64,000 nt of DNA from Nansenia antarctica (GCA_963989245.1 OZ022342.1:47780410-47844409); one strand, 5' to 3'; numbered from the stretch's first letter, positions 21,716 to 33,729 are shown. Made by a program: numbers and translations. The notes: generated by a model from the sequence alone, not told the origin.

Positions 21716-22849
21716 TATTGTTTATTCAGATTTACAGAATTGGAATGCTCTGCCCTTGGATCTTAGATCAGCTGGCTCGGTCGAGGTTTTTAAAAAAACG
21801 CTAAAGACTGTCTTGTATAGACAGGCTTCTGGATAGCCCCTAGGGCCTGTCTGTCTGTGTCCTGTTGATGTTGTTGTACACTTGTTTGTTACTTGTTCTT
21901 ATTTTCACTTGTTTGCCTGTTTTAACCTGCTATGACTTTCGCTCTTTTATTATGCTTTATTGTGTTTCTTCTTTATTATGTAAAGCACTTTGTGACCCTT
22001 GGTCTGGGAAAGGTGCTGTATAAATACATTTTACTTACTTACTTACTTACACCAACTATAACCTCACCCTGCACCAGATCGGACATCAGCTCCAGTTTAT
22101 GTAAGGGAACCGACAACCCTAATCCCTGATCCACAACACCCCTGTGTGTGTCTGTCACCGGCAGGAAAGGAACACTGACTAACACAAATGATTCAGACGC
22201 CCCCAATGTTCCTCAGGATCTTCACAGGAACCTTTTCATCAGCCCCCCCCCCCAGAGATACAAAACTCACCCCCCCCCCCCCCCCCCCCCAGAGATACAA
22301 GATCCTCGGTGACCCTCGAAATGTTTTTCACGTGCACACGCATAAAACGCGCACTGGCGCTCAAAACAAAGACGTAAAAACCGGCTAACGTTACTGTTTA
22401 CACAAGTAAAATCAGTGTGACAGTCAGATGGAGCATTCGGTAAACAACAACAGCAAGGTAATGCATCAGCTGAGTTAAAAAAAAAACAACTCTTACCTTT
22501 GAGGACACCGACATGAGCCCTGTTTTCCCGTACCTCCACCGTTCTGTTCGTGGTGATTTTAGAGGCAATAGATTATTTTTGCCCCGCGCATATTGCTATG
22601 AATAGTTCGAAGCTAGCGTTAGGTGCGAGGCTGCTTGGTTAACCTATTAGCGGGAACATTATTTGTTTCACAAAATAGGCTGATTTAATTGACCATGAAC
22701 ATCAGAGACTATATTACGAATGTTCATCTAAAATACTCTATACTGAGCACTGCTATAAGAACATGAACCAGAGAACAGCAGTAAATGCAATAACCCACAG
22801 TCGTCGCTGATGATGTTGTATTTTCGATTAGGAAACGGGATTAAATACG

Positions 22850-22893
<44 letters not shown>

Positions 22894-22901
22894 GTTTATG
22901 G
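21716..22901. repeat. segmental duplication, copy 1
   Basis: It matches 32538-33687 nearly throughout: a LINE 3' end (21716-22050) with the frame LQNWNALPLDLRSAGSVEVF and a (TTAC)n tail, then non-LINE sequence with two poly-C tracts (22245-22295), an ACGTGCACACGC segment, and a (TA)n run. Because sequence beyond the LINE tail is shared, this is a duplication rather than two LINE insertions. It ends at the hAT at 22902. Confidence 0.85.
22852..22892. repeat. (TA)n microsatellite
   Basis: About 20 TA units; the other copy at 33659-33672 has far fewer. Confidence 0.95.
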
Positions 22902-23413
22902 CAGTGGCGGCTGGCCAATAGAGGGCGCTGGGGCGCCGCCCCCACCTTCACTTCCTAGTTGCGACTTGTAAAAAGTTTTTTTTAAATAAACATTGTTTAT
23001 TCACAAAATGCGGCTGATATTCTGTCGGTGCCTATCAGCATTCATTAAAAATCCTCCAATACAATAAACATTTTATCTGTGTGTGTGTGTAAAATTCACT
23101 GTTAAAATGCATAGGGGAGGAGTCGGGGCGCCGGCCGAATGCAAGTCTATGGCAGGCCAAATACTTTTGGCTTACACGTGAGCTGTAGCAGCGCTCCAAT
23201 TGGCTGTCTCCTATTTCCCGGCCTGGGCGCAAAAAATGCGCCCCGGAGAGCAAATATAGATGCTAGATTACATCATATCCGGATGGAGGGGGAGGGATCT
23301 CCGCCATAGCCAATTGATCGTCCAGATGGAGGAGGGGGAGGCAACTCCCCATAGCCAATTGTAGACCTCATTACTGTTACGTGACTTTGGCGCCTCACTT
23401 TGAGAGTGAAACA

Positions 23414-23685
23414 ATGGAGTCTGCTGCATGTTCTACTGGGAGAAGTGCTTCTGAACTAAAAGACAATTCGGTTGTCTCGCTTAAAGAAAACCCGTTTTCA
23501 AGGCGTTCAATTCAAGAACAGAAACGGATTAAAGAGCTTGGACCGGAACGACCCGATTTGCAAATTAATCAGCAAACAAGAGAAATTCTCTCCATGCCAT
23601 GGTTGAGCAAAGCAGCGCTGGGTCTCAGCCAACAAAGAGACGTCGGGCACTCAGTCTAGAGGACCATGAAAGGATTGCAGCAGAG
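23414..23685 (+). pseudogene. hAT transposase N-terminal exon, internally deleted
   Basis: After the ATG at 23414 it encodes ESAACSTGRSASELKDNSVV, then KENPFSRRSIQEQKRIKELG and RPDLQINQQTRE. It then jumps frame into EQSSAGSQPTKRRRALSLED, ending at a donor (GCAGAG, GTGAGT) near 23685. The related frame at 41546-41995 has the usual FTRGWYEKKTWLAGC segment between these parts, so a deletion has removed the zinc-finger region here. Confidence 0.75.
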
Positions 23686-24199
23686 GTGAGTTGATGTTGT
23701 AGAATCAGTCACAGTCCATGTTACACCGGAGGCCTTCGTTTAAATAAAATGAAGGCACACAATTTTGAGAAATGTGACTAAAAATAATTTTGATCCTGAG
23801 GCATCATTTACAATAAGGAGCTATTAAAAACAGAAAAGTACTATATTTGACATTTTGGAGAGGGAACTGTGCTCAGTATAGTTTTAACATTAAAGGTCCC
23901 ATATATTATTTTATATATTAATTCACTTCCTGGTCATTGCTATGTTGCAAATACCCTGCGTTATTAAAATATGGAGAAATATGAATTAGGAAAGTATGGA
24001 AATACTGTAGGTACAGAGTTCTGATTTTCACAGTGTTGGCATAAGCCCTCTGAGTACAAAAACAATAAACTGTTTTCAAAGGATATGGGACCTTTAACCT
24101 TTCAACGCTAGAATGCTAGAACTCCCAAAACACTAGCATGAAAAAAGAACAAGGTACATATTATTATTTATTATTTTTTAATTCTTCTTCTCTCTGTAG

Positions 24200-24727
24200 G
24201 TCTGTGATACCATACTTGGACACGCCAAGGAGCGCTTCTCCTTCACAAACCACCTGGTCAGTGCCACCTTGCTGCAGGGGGACAGGTTTGAAGAGTACAA
24301 GGGGGCCTTTCCGGAGGATGCACTGAACAGCACCTTGAAGGCCTACCCAATGTTCAGTGGAAGCCAGCTGAAGACCAAGCTCAATCTCCTCTACAGCAAG
24401 GAGGAGTTCAGAGCCTGTCGTGGTGCTGTGGACCTCTTCCAGCTTTTTATGGAGAACAATCTTGGAGAAGTGTTTTCAGAGACTGTCACTCTCCTAAAGA
24501 TCCTCATAACCACACCCATGACCACGGCGGAGGCAGAGAGGTGCTTCTCGACCTTGAAAAGGATCAAAACCTTTCTCCGGAACACCATGACAGAGGACAG
24601 GCTGAATGCATTGGCCATGATGTCAATGGAGAAGACACTGGTGATTGAAATGACAGACTTTAACCAGAAAGTCATTGAGAGATTTGCAGGCCTGAAGGAA
24701 CGAAGGGCAAAATTCATGTTCAAGTAG
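24200..24727 (+). pseudogene. hAT transposase C-terminal exon (dimerisation domain)
   Basis: An acceptor (TCTCTGTAG) precedes 24200 and the frame is open to a TAG stop at 24727. It carries KILITTPMTTAEAERCFSTL and KRIKTFLRNTMTEDRLNALA, the C-terminal hAT dimerisation signature of the TTF/ZMYM1-like group. The middle part of the transposase (catalytic DUF4371-like region) is missing from the element, so no working enzyme can be made. Confidence 0.85.
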
Positions 24728-25158
24728 TGTAACTGGGGAGGGACACAGGGTTTGAAAGTAACAAAGAACACATTTATTATCACAATTGCATTGTGTTCCA
24801 TGTCTTTCTCCATTGAATAAATAATGCCTAGTTGAATGGCTAAACAAGACAACTGTCTGGACAGTACAATCCATTTGAGCTGCTAGAATTATTCACCTTA
24901 CCGCTGCACAGATAGACAAAGGGTTTAAGTCCATTCTGCTAACATTAGGTCTACTCTGCTAACAAAGACTATTCCAGTTGATTTGTCAGTTGTTGTACAT
25001 TATATTTTTGTTGTGTTTGCAGTTTGCCCTTTAATACAAGTTACAGTATATATATATTCTCATGCTAAAATCCAGATTTTAAAGTTGATATTCTTCCCCG
25101 TGGAGCAGGCCCCCATAACCTGTGCCCCACCCAAAATTGTTACCACCAGCCGCCACTG

Positions 25159-26815
25159 TTATAGACCACCAGGACGGGACAACTAATTTATTAAAAAAAT
25201 ATTCGATATAATCGCCACAGAAGTCACTGCTACTCTGATCTGTGGGGGGGACTGGAATGTGCAACTGCATGCCGCCCTAGATTCATCGAACCCAACAAAA
25301 AGAATGAACCCTGAATCAATACATGTAGCAAAGTTGCTTAAAGAGATTGGCATGTTTGATGTGTGGAGGGAACTCAATCCCTCAGTGAAACAATTTACTT
25401 TTTTCTCTCATCCTCACGCGGTCCATTCCAGAGTTGACTATTTTTTTATGTTTACCTCAGAGAGGCAGAGGATTATTGATTGCAGCATAGGGGTTAAAGA
25501 TGTGTCGGATCACGCAGGTGTATATTTGAGACTGAATTTGGATGCCCAACCCAGGAACACAGTCTGGAGACTTAATACTAGCCTGTTGAACGACTGTCAG
25601 TGTAAGGAATATATTAAAAAGAAAATTGAGGAGTACTTGGATTTCAACGCTAGTGAGGATATATCATCAAGTATTTTATGGGACGTGGAGAAAGCTGTGA
25701 TGAGAGGAAAATGTATAACGTGGGCGGCCAGAAATAAAAGAAATAAGCAGAAACAAGTGTCAGACTTAACAAACAAATTAAAAACCCTAGAACAACGACA
25801 TGTTGAGTTAAATAACCCCCAAATATTAGAACAAATACAATCAACAAAGCAAAGATTAAATAAGATACTTGATGAACAAGTGGAGATTAAACTCAAATAC
25901 ATTAGACATAAGTACTATGAGGTTGGGCCTAGAGCTAAAAGATTGCTGGCATGGAAATTACGTAAACAACAAAATGAAAGATCAATCTTTCAAATTAGAG
26001 ATCCCAATACCAATGCAATGTGCTACTCCACAGAGGATATACAACAAAGTTTTGAAAAATACTATAAGGAACTGTACTCTCAACCTGAAGCAGCAGAACC
26101 CTCAGTCGTAAAACACTTCTTGGAATCCCTTGATTTACCCTCAATAGGAGTAGAACTAAATAAATTGATGACACAGGAAATTACAGAAACAGAAATAGAC
26201 AATGCCATATCTAGACTAAAAACAAATAAGGTACCAGGAGGAGACGGCTTTCCAGCCGAATGGTACAAAACATTTAGAGAATTACTGATACCTACACTTA
26301 AAAAATGTTTCAACTGTGTTCTTCAGGGTGGAGAGACTCCTGTATCCTGGAAACAGGCTATAATATCTGTAATCCCAAAGGCGGGAAAGGACAAGACGGA
26401 ATGCAGTTCACATAGACCTGTCTCTGTCCTAAATATAGATTACAGACTATTTGCATCAATAATGGCAAAACGACTAGAAAACATACTTCCTGATTTGATT
26501 GACACAGACCAAACAGGTTTTATCAAGAACAGGCAGACGCAAGATAATGTGAGACGTGCCCTATATCTGATAGATAGCATAAGTAAAAGCAAATCAGAGT
26601 CTCTAGCCATTAGCCTAGATGCGGAAAAGGCCTTCGACTGTGCGATGGGAATTCTTATACCTGGTGCTACAGCGTTTTGGTTTGATGATGCAGTTATTGG
26701 ATGTCTTAAATCCTTATATTACTTACCAACTGCCCGAATTAAAATAAATGGTAGCCTATCAAAAGTAGTTAACCTCGAACGTGGCTGTCGTCAAGGATGC
26801 AATTTAAGTCCCGCC
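25159..26815 (+). pseudogene. L1-type LINE ORF2 fragment (endonuclease end, RT start)
   Basis: The frame starts at the hAT end with YRPPGRDN and a stop at about 25184, then runs open to the LTR at 26816. It has the endonuclease motif ICGGDWN and the SRVDYFFMF and SDHAGVYLRL blocks. A helical linker follows, then RT blocks VIPKAGKDKTECSSHRPVSV, DQTGFIKNRQTQDN, LDAEKAFDCA and RGCRQGCNLSP. The catalytic FADD box lies beyond the break. It encodes part of the nick-and-copy enzyme of an L1 element, but both ends are cut by other transposons. Confidence 0.88.
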
Positions 26816-27009
26816 TGTGATATTCTGACGTGTAGCAAGAATATATATATGAATGATGAGACACACACTGGATATCAACTTGACTCTTTAGTTATTAGAC
26901 GTGCTCGCATTACAGCATATGCATTGACTAGCTCTAGACTGCGCGGGACCGAGTCTTGACTGTGTATCTAGTCTACCACCAGGTGGCAGTAGGTGGTCTA
27001 AACATTACA
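26816..27009 (-). repeat. gypsy LTR, left copy (3' LTR)
   Basis: This 194-bp segment has TGTAAT...ATCACA ends on the reverse strand and matches 31570-31763 with about 7 differences by eye. It interrupts the L1 frame just after LSP. Confidence 0.92.
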
Positions 27010-27026
27010 TCACTCCTTTTTTTAAA
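27010..27026 (-). promoter_or_regulatory. polypurine tract
   Basis: The reverse strand reads TTTAAAAAAAGGAGTGA immediately before the LTR start TGTAATG, the expected place for the plus-strand primer. Confidence 0.65.
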
Positions 27027-27652
27027 TAAATGATTAAGTGCATAACAGCAGTTGCGTAGCTGAGCAGAGATTGTCCGGCGTCGCCTCTGAGAACGTAGAA
27101 CACACTCTCTGTCCGCTTGTTAGTAGCCTGTACTTTGCATGCAAATTTACCAATGATAGGTAGAGCGTTGTTGGACCCATATGGAAAGATTTTGATCATG
27201 GCTGTGCTGAGCATAGGCTTTGGGTCAAGTGTGTTTAACACATCTTCATTAATTATGTTGACAGCTCCTCCTGAATCAATCAGTATTTTAACACTGACAC
27301 CATTCAGCTTGATGTTGGTCTGGGGTTGCTGTATACTTGTGCTGTTGACTACATACACATACCTTTCGTCTCCACTTGATGAGTCTCTTGATTTGGTCTC
27401 GGAGCATGCTGTCACCTGATTCACTTTCATAGTGCTCCGCTGCTTGTAGTGAGCTGTGTCTTCCTCTTGGCTTTGATGTGCTATTTTCTGACCACCACGG
27501 CAGAGTTTGGCATAGTGGTTAGGCTTTCCACAGGCCCTGCAGTCCTTCCCTCTGGCTGGACAGTCACCCTCGTGTGGATAATTTCCTCCACAGTTTCTAC
27601 ATTGCAAGCTCTTCTCTTTGCGCCTGTATGCTGCATGTTGCTGTTTGGCGCC
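27027..27652 (-). pseudogene. gypsy nucleocapsid and protease
   Basis: Two CCHC zinc knuckles (CRNCGGNYPHEGDCPARGKDC region and CRACGKPNHYAKLC) come first, a linker follows, then the retropepsin motif IDSGGAVNIIN (DSG in place of DTG). The frame ends near the polypurine tract. It continues the gag remnant on the far side of the hAT. Without polymerase the element could only have moved with help from a complete relative. Confidence 0.85.
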
Positions 27653-27660
27653 CTTGAGAT
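27653..27660. repeat. 8-bp target-site duplication CTTGAGAT (left)
   Basis: It is identical to 30993-31000 and brackets the hAT inserted in gypsy gag. Confidence 0.88.
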
Positions 27661-30600
27661 CAGGACCGCTTTAAGGGGGGGCTAGCTGGGGCGGTGGCAC
27701 AGGGCCTCGCGCTTTGGAGGGCCTCGCGTGAGGCAGGCTAAAAAAATTATAAAATAAAAAAAAGTTTTTTTTTTGTTGTATCCTGGCTGGCGAGGCCCTC
27801 CAAAGCGCCAGGCAAGGGACCATATTATTATTTTTGCCTTTAATACATTTCTAAATGTTCACACATGTGATAATCATCATCTAAAATCTAGCATACCTAT
27901 AGACTGTGAGGACAGGGAGATTCTTAGCAACAGAAGAAAAAAAAATGACACCCTATGACACCTTGACGTTGACCTTACGTGAAACGTGAATTTTGGGCGT
28001 GCGTTGACACTTGTTGTGCATAGTGAATGCTTAGTGCGACGTACAAAATGTCGAGGGAACGAGACCGAGGAAGAAAATTTGAATCGGGTGCTGAAAAAAG
28101 AAATAAAAATAAAAGAAAGGAAGGCTTCAGGGCCTCGCTTAGAGGTTCGTTCGAAAAATTTCTAAAAACAAGTGAGGCTCCCGTTAGCACCGAAGAAGCT
28201 AACGTTACTGCTAGTACTAGCAATGCTAGTAGTAGCACGGCACAGCCCCCCATGAGAGGCAAAGATGATGTCCCGGAGGTGGAGGAGGACAACAGCTACA
28301 CCGGCAGCAGTGGGGCTGCCCAGCCCCAGGTGATGATGGTCAGGAGTGGCGAAGTAGAGGATACGGAGGCGGTAGATGGAGCTACTCAGAGCAGCAGCAG
28401 CAGGGCTGAGAGTGAAATTGACATGGACGCAGCCACAGGTGATGGAACGCAAGACGAGCCTACGGTGTCAGATGTCATGTATGATGATCCTGGTAATTGG
28501 CCGGTACATATGGACTCTACAGTTACAGATGTGATCATTAGAAGAGGTCCCCCAAAGATGAAACCTGGATTTAGTTATCCTAAAAATAATGAGAACAGAA
28601 ACTTTAGTGAAACTTTATTTCTCCGAAAACTATCGAATGGGGTAAAAATAGAAAGAAAGTGGCTTGTGTACTCTCAAAAACGGGACATGTCTTTTTGCTT
28701 TTGCTGTAAGCTTTTCAACATAAAGGATAGGCCTACATCACAACTAGTTGATAAAGGGAGCAACGATTGGCGTCATTTAAGTGACAAGTTGAAATCACAC
28801 GAAACTTCCCCAGAGCATCTTTCAAATGCGTGCAAATGGATAGAAGCAACGAAAAGACTTGAGACTAATACGGGCATAGATGCGCTGCAACAGAAGGAAA
28901 TGGAGAGGGAGAAAGCGCATTGGCAGGCCGTGTTAACCCGTATTGTCGCAGCCGTTCAATATCTGGCAGAACATAATCTGGCATTTAGAGGAACCAGTAA
29001 TAAGATCAACGAGGAAAACAATGGTAAGTTTTTAGGCCTTATAGAAATAGCGAAATTTGACCCAACCATGGAAGAGCATCTCAGACGGATACAAAGTAAA
29101 GACACCCATCAACATTATCTGGGGTATAATATTCAGAACGAAATCATTGGTATCCTGGCTTCAAACGTGAAAAACTCCATCCTAAATGACACGAAGACTG
29201 CGAAGTATTTTTCGATTATTCTCGACTGCACTCCAGATATGAGCCATCAAGAGCAGATGTCGCTTGTACTGCGTTTTGTGAATATGAACTCCCTTGAGGT
29301 GAGCATCGAGGAACATTTTGTTGGTTTTATTGAGACAAGTGATCAGACTGGAAAAGGACTGACAGATTCTGTTCTCGCTGAACTGGTGCGGCTTGGTCTC
29401 GATATAAGCGACTGTAGAGGACAAGGGTACGATAATGGTTCGAATATGAAAGGACAGCAGCAAGGCGTGCAGGCTCGCATACTCCGTCTGAATCCCCGTG
29501 CCTACTTCATGCCATGCGGTTGTCACAGCCTGAATCTGATGTTGGGAGACATGGCAAAATGTTGCCCAAAAGCAATGACTTTCTTTGGTGTTGTACAACG
29601 TATATACACACTATTTGCCGCTTCAATTAAACGTTGGGAAATATTGAAAGCAAATGCTCCATCTCTCACTGTTAAACCGCTATCTGAGACGAGGTGGGAA
29701 TGCCGGATAGAGAGTGTGAAAGCAATCCGCTACCAAACTAATAATATTAAGGATGCTTTGCTTGAAGTGGCAGAGAGCAGTAATGACCCTAAAGTTAAAA
29801 GTGAGGCCCTGTCCCTGGTCAACTATGAGCTGCAAAACTTTGAATTCATTCTTGCTATGGTCATATGGTATGATATGTTGTTCGCTGTGAACACTGTGAG
29901 TAAGAGTCTTCAGTCTAAGGATATGCAGCTGGATGTAGCCCTGTCTCAGATTAAGGGACTAATTCAGTTCATGGAGAAATACAGAGAGACCGGATTTACC
30001 TCTGCAAAAATAACAGCAATTGAGATTGCTTCAGAGATGGATGTTGATGCAGTATTCAGGGAATCACGCGTGAAACGGAGAAGAGTAGATGCTCAAAATA
30101 CCCCACTAACCCCAGAGCGGGTATTTGAAACAGAAATTTTTTTATTGCAATTGTGGACCAGGCCCTCACAGCACTAAGCTCCAGATTTAAACAATTGCAA
30201 CAATTCGAGGACACATTTGGATTTCTTTTTGAACTGTCAAAACTTTGCGCACTAGATGACCCTGAACTGCAAAGAAAGTGTCAGGCCCTGAGCGCGTCTT
30301 TGAGTCACGGAGGATCTGCGGACATAAACGGAGAGGACCTGTTCTCCGAGCTGCGCGTCCTGCGTGAAATGGTCCCAGGGGAAACCAAGACATCACTGGA
30401 AACACTGCGCTTCCTCAAAAGGAATGAGGGAAATTTCCCAAACTGTGAAGTTGCTCTAAGGATTTTACTGACCATCCCTGTCACAGTTGCGTCTGGAGAG
30501 CGCAGTTTTTCAAAGTTAAAGCTAATTAAGAACTACTTACGGACCACCATGTCCCAGGAGAGACTGTGTGGACTTGCTATCATTGCAATTGAAAATAACG

Positions 30601-30992
30601 TCTTATCAAAGCTGGATTACACAGACATTATTTCGGAGTTTGCGGGAAGGAAATCGAGGAGAAGATTCTGACATAATTATGCTGCTGGTGGTGAGTAACA
30701 TCTCTATTCATGTCAATAATGGCTTGTGCGTATTTAATGTTGGGTATGATGACTGCTTTATCCTAAATCCTAATCCTTTACGAGTATAAAAGGTTTGAAA
30801 TGAAACAAACATGGTTGTAAACTATCTAAATAAGTAGATATTCTATTGTCTATCAGCACAGCATGTGAGCGCATTTCTTGCAATATATCGGTGCGTGCGT
30901 GTCGCGCGGTTAGAATAGTAGCCTACATCATTATAAAAGGCCTCGCAAATCTGACTTCGCACAGGGCCTCGCATATCTCCCAAGTGGCCCTG
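27661..30992 (+). mobile_element. hAT of the TTF/ZMYM-like group inside gypsy, with TSD
   Basis: The ends are CAGGACCGCTT and AAGTGGCCCTG (9 of 11 bases inverted-repeat), flanked by CTTGAGAT on both sides. Subterminal CAGGGCCTCGC repeats occur near both ends (about 27700 and 30962). The 3332-bp element holds one long transposase frame with a single break. Confidence 0.9.
28027..30671 (+). pseudogene. hAT transposase, TTF zinc finger and DUF4371, one frameshift
   Basis: The first frame (28027-30177) has an acidic, low-complexity N-terminus to about residue 150. A TTF-type zinc finger follows with CFCC at 224-227 and WRHLSDKLKSHETSPEH. Then comes a DUF4371/RNase H-like core (SIILDCTPDMSHQEQMSLVL; GQGYDNGSNMKG; FMPCGCHSLNLMLGDMAK). 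The C-terminal dimerisation part (NCEVALRILLTIPVTVASGE; SKLKLIKNYLRTTMS) is in the next frame, to 30671. The break fits loss of one T in the T7 run at 30137-30143. Everything else, about 880 codons, is open and intronless. A second ATG at 28048 is an equally good start. The architecture matches ZMYM1-like proteins. Confidence 0.88.
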
Positions 30993-31425
30993 CTTGAGAT
31001 GCAGTGCATTAATTGCGGTGACAGCCTTCTCTTCTATGCTTTCTGCCTGTTGTTCAGAGATCTCTAGCATTCTCCCTAGGTCTAACATATTAGTCAAAGT
31101 CATGTTTGGCTCTCTGAGCGCTCTCCTGCGCAGCCGGGATGAGGTACAGCTCTGTATTATTTGCGCGACTATTTCTCTGTCTACATCTGCAAATTCACAA
31201 TCTTTAGCTAGCATCCTCAGTCTGGTATGAAATGTGTCTAAAGACTCACCGGGAAGCTAAGTGAAGCAGCAGTGCCCTCTTCCTTATTTCTTGAGTAATG
31301 TTTGTGGCTACGGTGTAATTTTCAAGTCGGTTCATCCATTTGATCCATCGCGTTCCAAGCGAACTGGGATCGGTTTCTGTGTCGAATGGCTGTATGGCCA
31401 TGTGGCCCGAAAATGCCGACTGCAT
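30993..31425 (-). pseudogene. gypsy gag N-terminal and capsid part
   Basis: From the ATG at 31425 the reverse strand encodes MQSAFSGHMAIQPFDTETD and RWIKWMNRLENYTVATNI, a usual gypsy gag start. The frame breaks near 31255 and continues as AKDCEFADVDREIVAQIIQS and LGRMLEISEQQAES down to the hAT insertion. The rest of gag is at 27027-27652. Confidence 0.8.
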
Positions 31426-31569
31426 GACGCTAGCGTTAGCCTGGGTAGCTTAGCCAGCTAGTGTTCTTGCTAGCCAACTACTCACTTCGACTTTTCCGGA
31501 CGGATTCTTCTTCTTCCTCCTTCAAAAATCGACACTGGTGGCGTTTCCACTTTGAATCCTCGTCGCCAT

Positions 31570-31763
31570 TGTGATATTCTGACGTGTAGCAAGAATATAT
31601 ATATGAATGATGAGACACACACTGGATATCAACTTGACTCTTTAGTTATCAGACGTGCTCGCATTACAGCGTATGCATTGACTGGCCCTAGACTGCGCGG
31701 GACCGAGTCCTCATTGTGTATCTAGTCTACCACCAGGTGGCAGTAGGTGGTCTAAACATTACA
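31570..31763 (-). repeat. gypsy LTR, right copy (5' LTR)
   Basis: Partner of 26816-27009, same length. The next base outside begins the GTTATTATCATTATTAATG segment that also occurs at about 17008-17070. Confidence 0.92.
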
Positions 31764-32019
31764 GTTATTATCATTATTAATGTGTCTTTCTCCTTTGTTG
31801 CCTGTTAGTTCGTTTATATGTGTCTTGGTGGTTGGCCCCTTCCTCCTACTGTTTTTCAAGTCAACTTTGTTATCCTCATGAGTATAACTATTACTATTTG
31901 TATTGTTTTGTTTTCTTTCATTAGTTACTGAATAAGAATGTATTTTGTCTTTTTTTCCCTAAATAAAATAAGAATATGAATAAGAATGTCTTTTTTTCTA
32001 AATACCGTAAAATTTGTCC
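31764..32019. repeat. duplicated flank, homologous to 17008-17070
   Basis: The first ~65 bases match the segment after the simple repeat at 17000 (TTATTATCATTATTAATGTG, TTGCCTGTTAGTT). The rest is T-rich with AATAAAATAAGAATATGAAT and has no gene. Confidence 0.65.
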
Positions 32020-32508
32020 CCTTAAGAAGGTGATGCTACAGCATACAATGTGATTCTAGAGAATTGTATGCTACCAACTCAGTGACAACAGTTTGGGGAA
32101 GGCCCTTTCCAGGTTCAGCATGACAATGCCCCCATACACAAAGTGAGGTCCATAATGACGTGGTTTTCTGAGTTTGGTCTGGGAGAACATGACTGGCCTG
32201 CACACAGAGCTCTGACCTCAACCCCATCGAACACCTTTGGGATGAATTGGAATGCCGACTGCAAGACAGTCCTTCTGACCCAACATCAGTGGCCGACCTC
32301 AGTAATGCTCTTGTGGCTGAATGGGAGCAAATCCCCCGCAACCATATTCTAAAATCTAGTAGAAAGTCTTCCCAGAAGAGTGGAAGCTGTTACAGCAGCA
32401 AAGGTGGGACCAACTCCACATTAATGCCCATGGTTCTGGAATGACAAGTTCAACAAGCACATATGGGTGTGATGTTTCGGGTGTCCCAATACTTTTGTCC
32501 ATATAGTG
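32020..32508 (+). mobile_element. Tc1/mariner 3' fragment with right terminal repeat
   Basis: The translated pieces QHDNAPIHKVRSIMTWFSEF, EHDWPA and LNPIEHLWDELECRL (the last in another frame) are the C-terminal part of a Tc1-type DDE transposase. The right end reads GTCCCAATACTTTTGTCCAT, then ATAGTG, followed by TA. The left half is absent. Confidence 0.85.
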
Positions 32509-32537
32509 TATATGGAAACTTAATTATTTAAATATTT

Positions 32538-33687
32538 TATTGTTTATTCAGATTTACAGAATTGGAATGCTCTGCCCTTGGATCTTAGATCAGCTGGCTC
32601 GGTCAAGGTTTTTTAAAAACAGCTAAAGACTGTCTTGTCTAGACAGGCTTCTGGATAGCCCCTAGGGCCTGTCTCTCTGTGTCCTGTTGATGCTGTTGTA
32701 CACCTGTTGTCTGTTACTTGTTCTTATTTTCACTTGTTTGACTGTTTTAACCTGCTATGACTTTCGCTCTTTTATTATGCTTTATTGTGTTTCTTCTTTG
32801 TTATGTAAAGCACTTTGTGACCCTTGGTCTGGGAAAGGTGCTGTATAAATACATTTTACTTACTTACTTACACCAACTATAACCTCACCCTGACATCAGC
32901 TCCAGTCTATGTAAGGGAACCGACAACCCTAATCCCTGATCCAAAACACTCCTGTGTGTGTCTGTCTGTCCCCGGCAAGAAAGGAACACTGACTAACACA
33001 AATGATTCAGACGCCCCCAATGTTCCTCAGGATCTTCACAGGAACCATTTCATCAGCCCCCCCCCCCCCAGAGATACAAAACTCCCCCCCCCCCCCCCCC
33101 AGAGATACAAGATCCTCGGTGACCCTCGATTTTTTTTTCGCGTGCACGCGCATAAAACGCGCACTGGCGCTCAAAACAAAGACGTAAAAACCGGCTAACG
33201 TTACTGTTTACACAAGTAAAATCAGTGTGACAGTCAGATGGAGCATTCGATAAACAACAACAGCAAGGTAATGCATCAGCTGAGTTAAAGAAAACCAACT
33301 CTTACCTTTGAGGACACCGACATGAGCCCTGTTTTCCCGTACCTCCGCCGTTCTGTTCGTGGTGATTTTAGAGGCAATAGATTATTTTTGCCCCGCGCAT
33401 ATTGCTATGAATAGTTCGAAGCTAGCGTTAGGTGCGAGGCTGCTCGGTTAACCCATTAGCGGGAACATTATTTGTTTCACAAAATAGGCTGATTTCATTG
33501 ACCATGAACATCAGAGCCTACATTACGAATGTTCATCTAAAATACTCTATACTGAGCACTGCTATAAGAACATGAACCAGAGAACAGCAGTAAATGCAAT
33601 AACCCACAGTCGTCGCTGATGATGTTGCATTTTCGATTAGGATACGGGATTAAATACGTTATATATATATATAGATACGTTTATGGG
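32538..33687. repeat. segmental duplication, copy 2
   Basis: Counterpart of 21716-22901, with a LINE 3' end (NWNALPLDLRSAGS), (TTAC)n, two poly-C tracts (33058-33100) and a short TA run. It continues past the point where copy 1 meets its hAT (TTTATGGGATTAAAGG). Confidence 0.85.
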
Positions 33688-33729
33688 ATTAAAGGTATGG
33701 AGGGTGTATCATGCCATATTTAAATGCAA

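Larger units (their letters stand above)
22902..25158 (+). mobile_element. hAT of the TTF/ZMYM-like group, internally deleted, no TSD
   Basis: The ends are CAGTGGCGGCTGG (22902) and CCAGCCGCCACTG (25158), a perfect 13-bp inverted repeat. The 8 bases outside differ (GTTTATGG and TTATAGAC). The left flank belongs to the duplicon and the right flank continues an L1 reading frame. The interior keeps the N-terminal and C-terminal parts of a transposase only. Relatives are at 39741-42246 and 48838-50161. Confidence 0.88.
26816..31763 (-). mobile_element. non-autonomous gypsy element, split by a hAT
   Basis: Two 194-bp LTRs (31570-31763 and 26816-27009) bracket gag, nucleocapsid and protease on the reverse strand. 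After the LTR at 31570 the reverse strand reads ATGGCGACGAGGATTC, a gypsy-type primer-binding site. Protease is followed almost at once by the polypurine tract, so RT, RNase H and integrase have been deleted. A 3.3-kb hAT (27661-30992) sits between capsid and nucleocapsid. The outer flanks (CCGCC and GTTAT) do not match, so no TSD is visible. Confidence 0.88.

Noticed and set aside
22267..22539. Reverse-strand Cys-rich frame present in both duplicon copies (also 33053-33298)
   Set aside because: It runs through poly-G on its strand and its frame differs in length between copies, with no recognisable domain.
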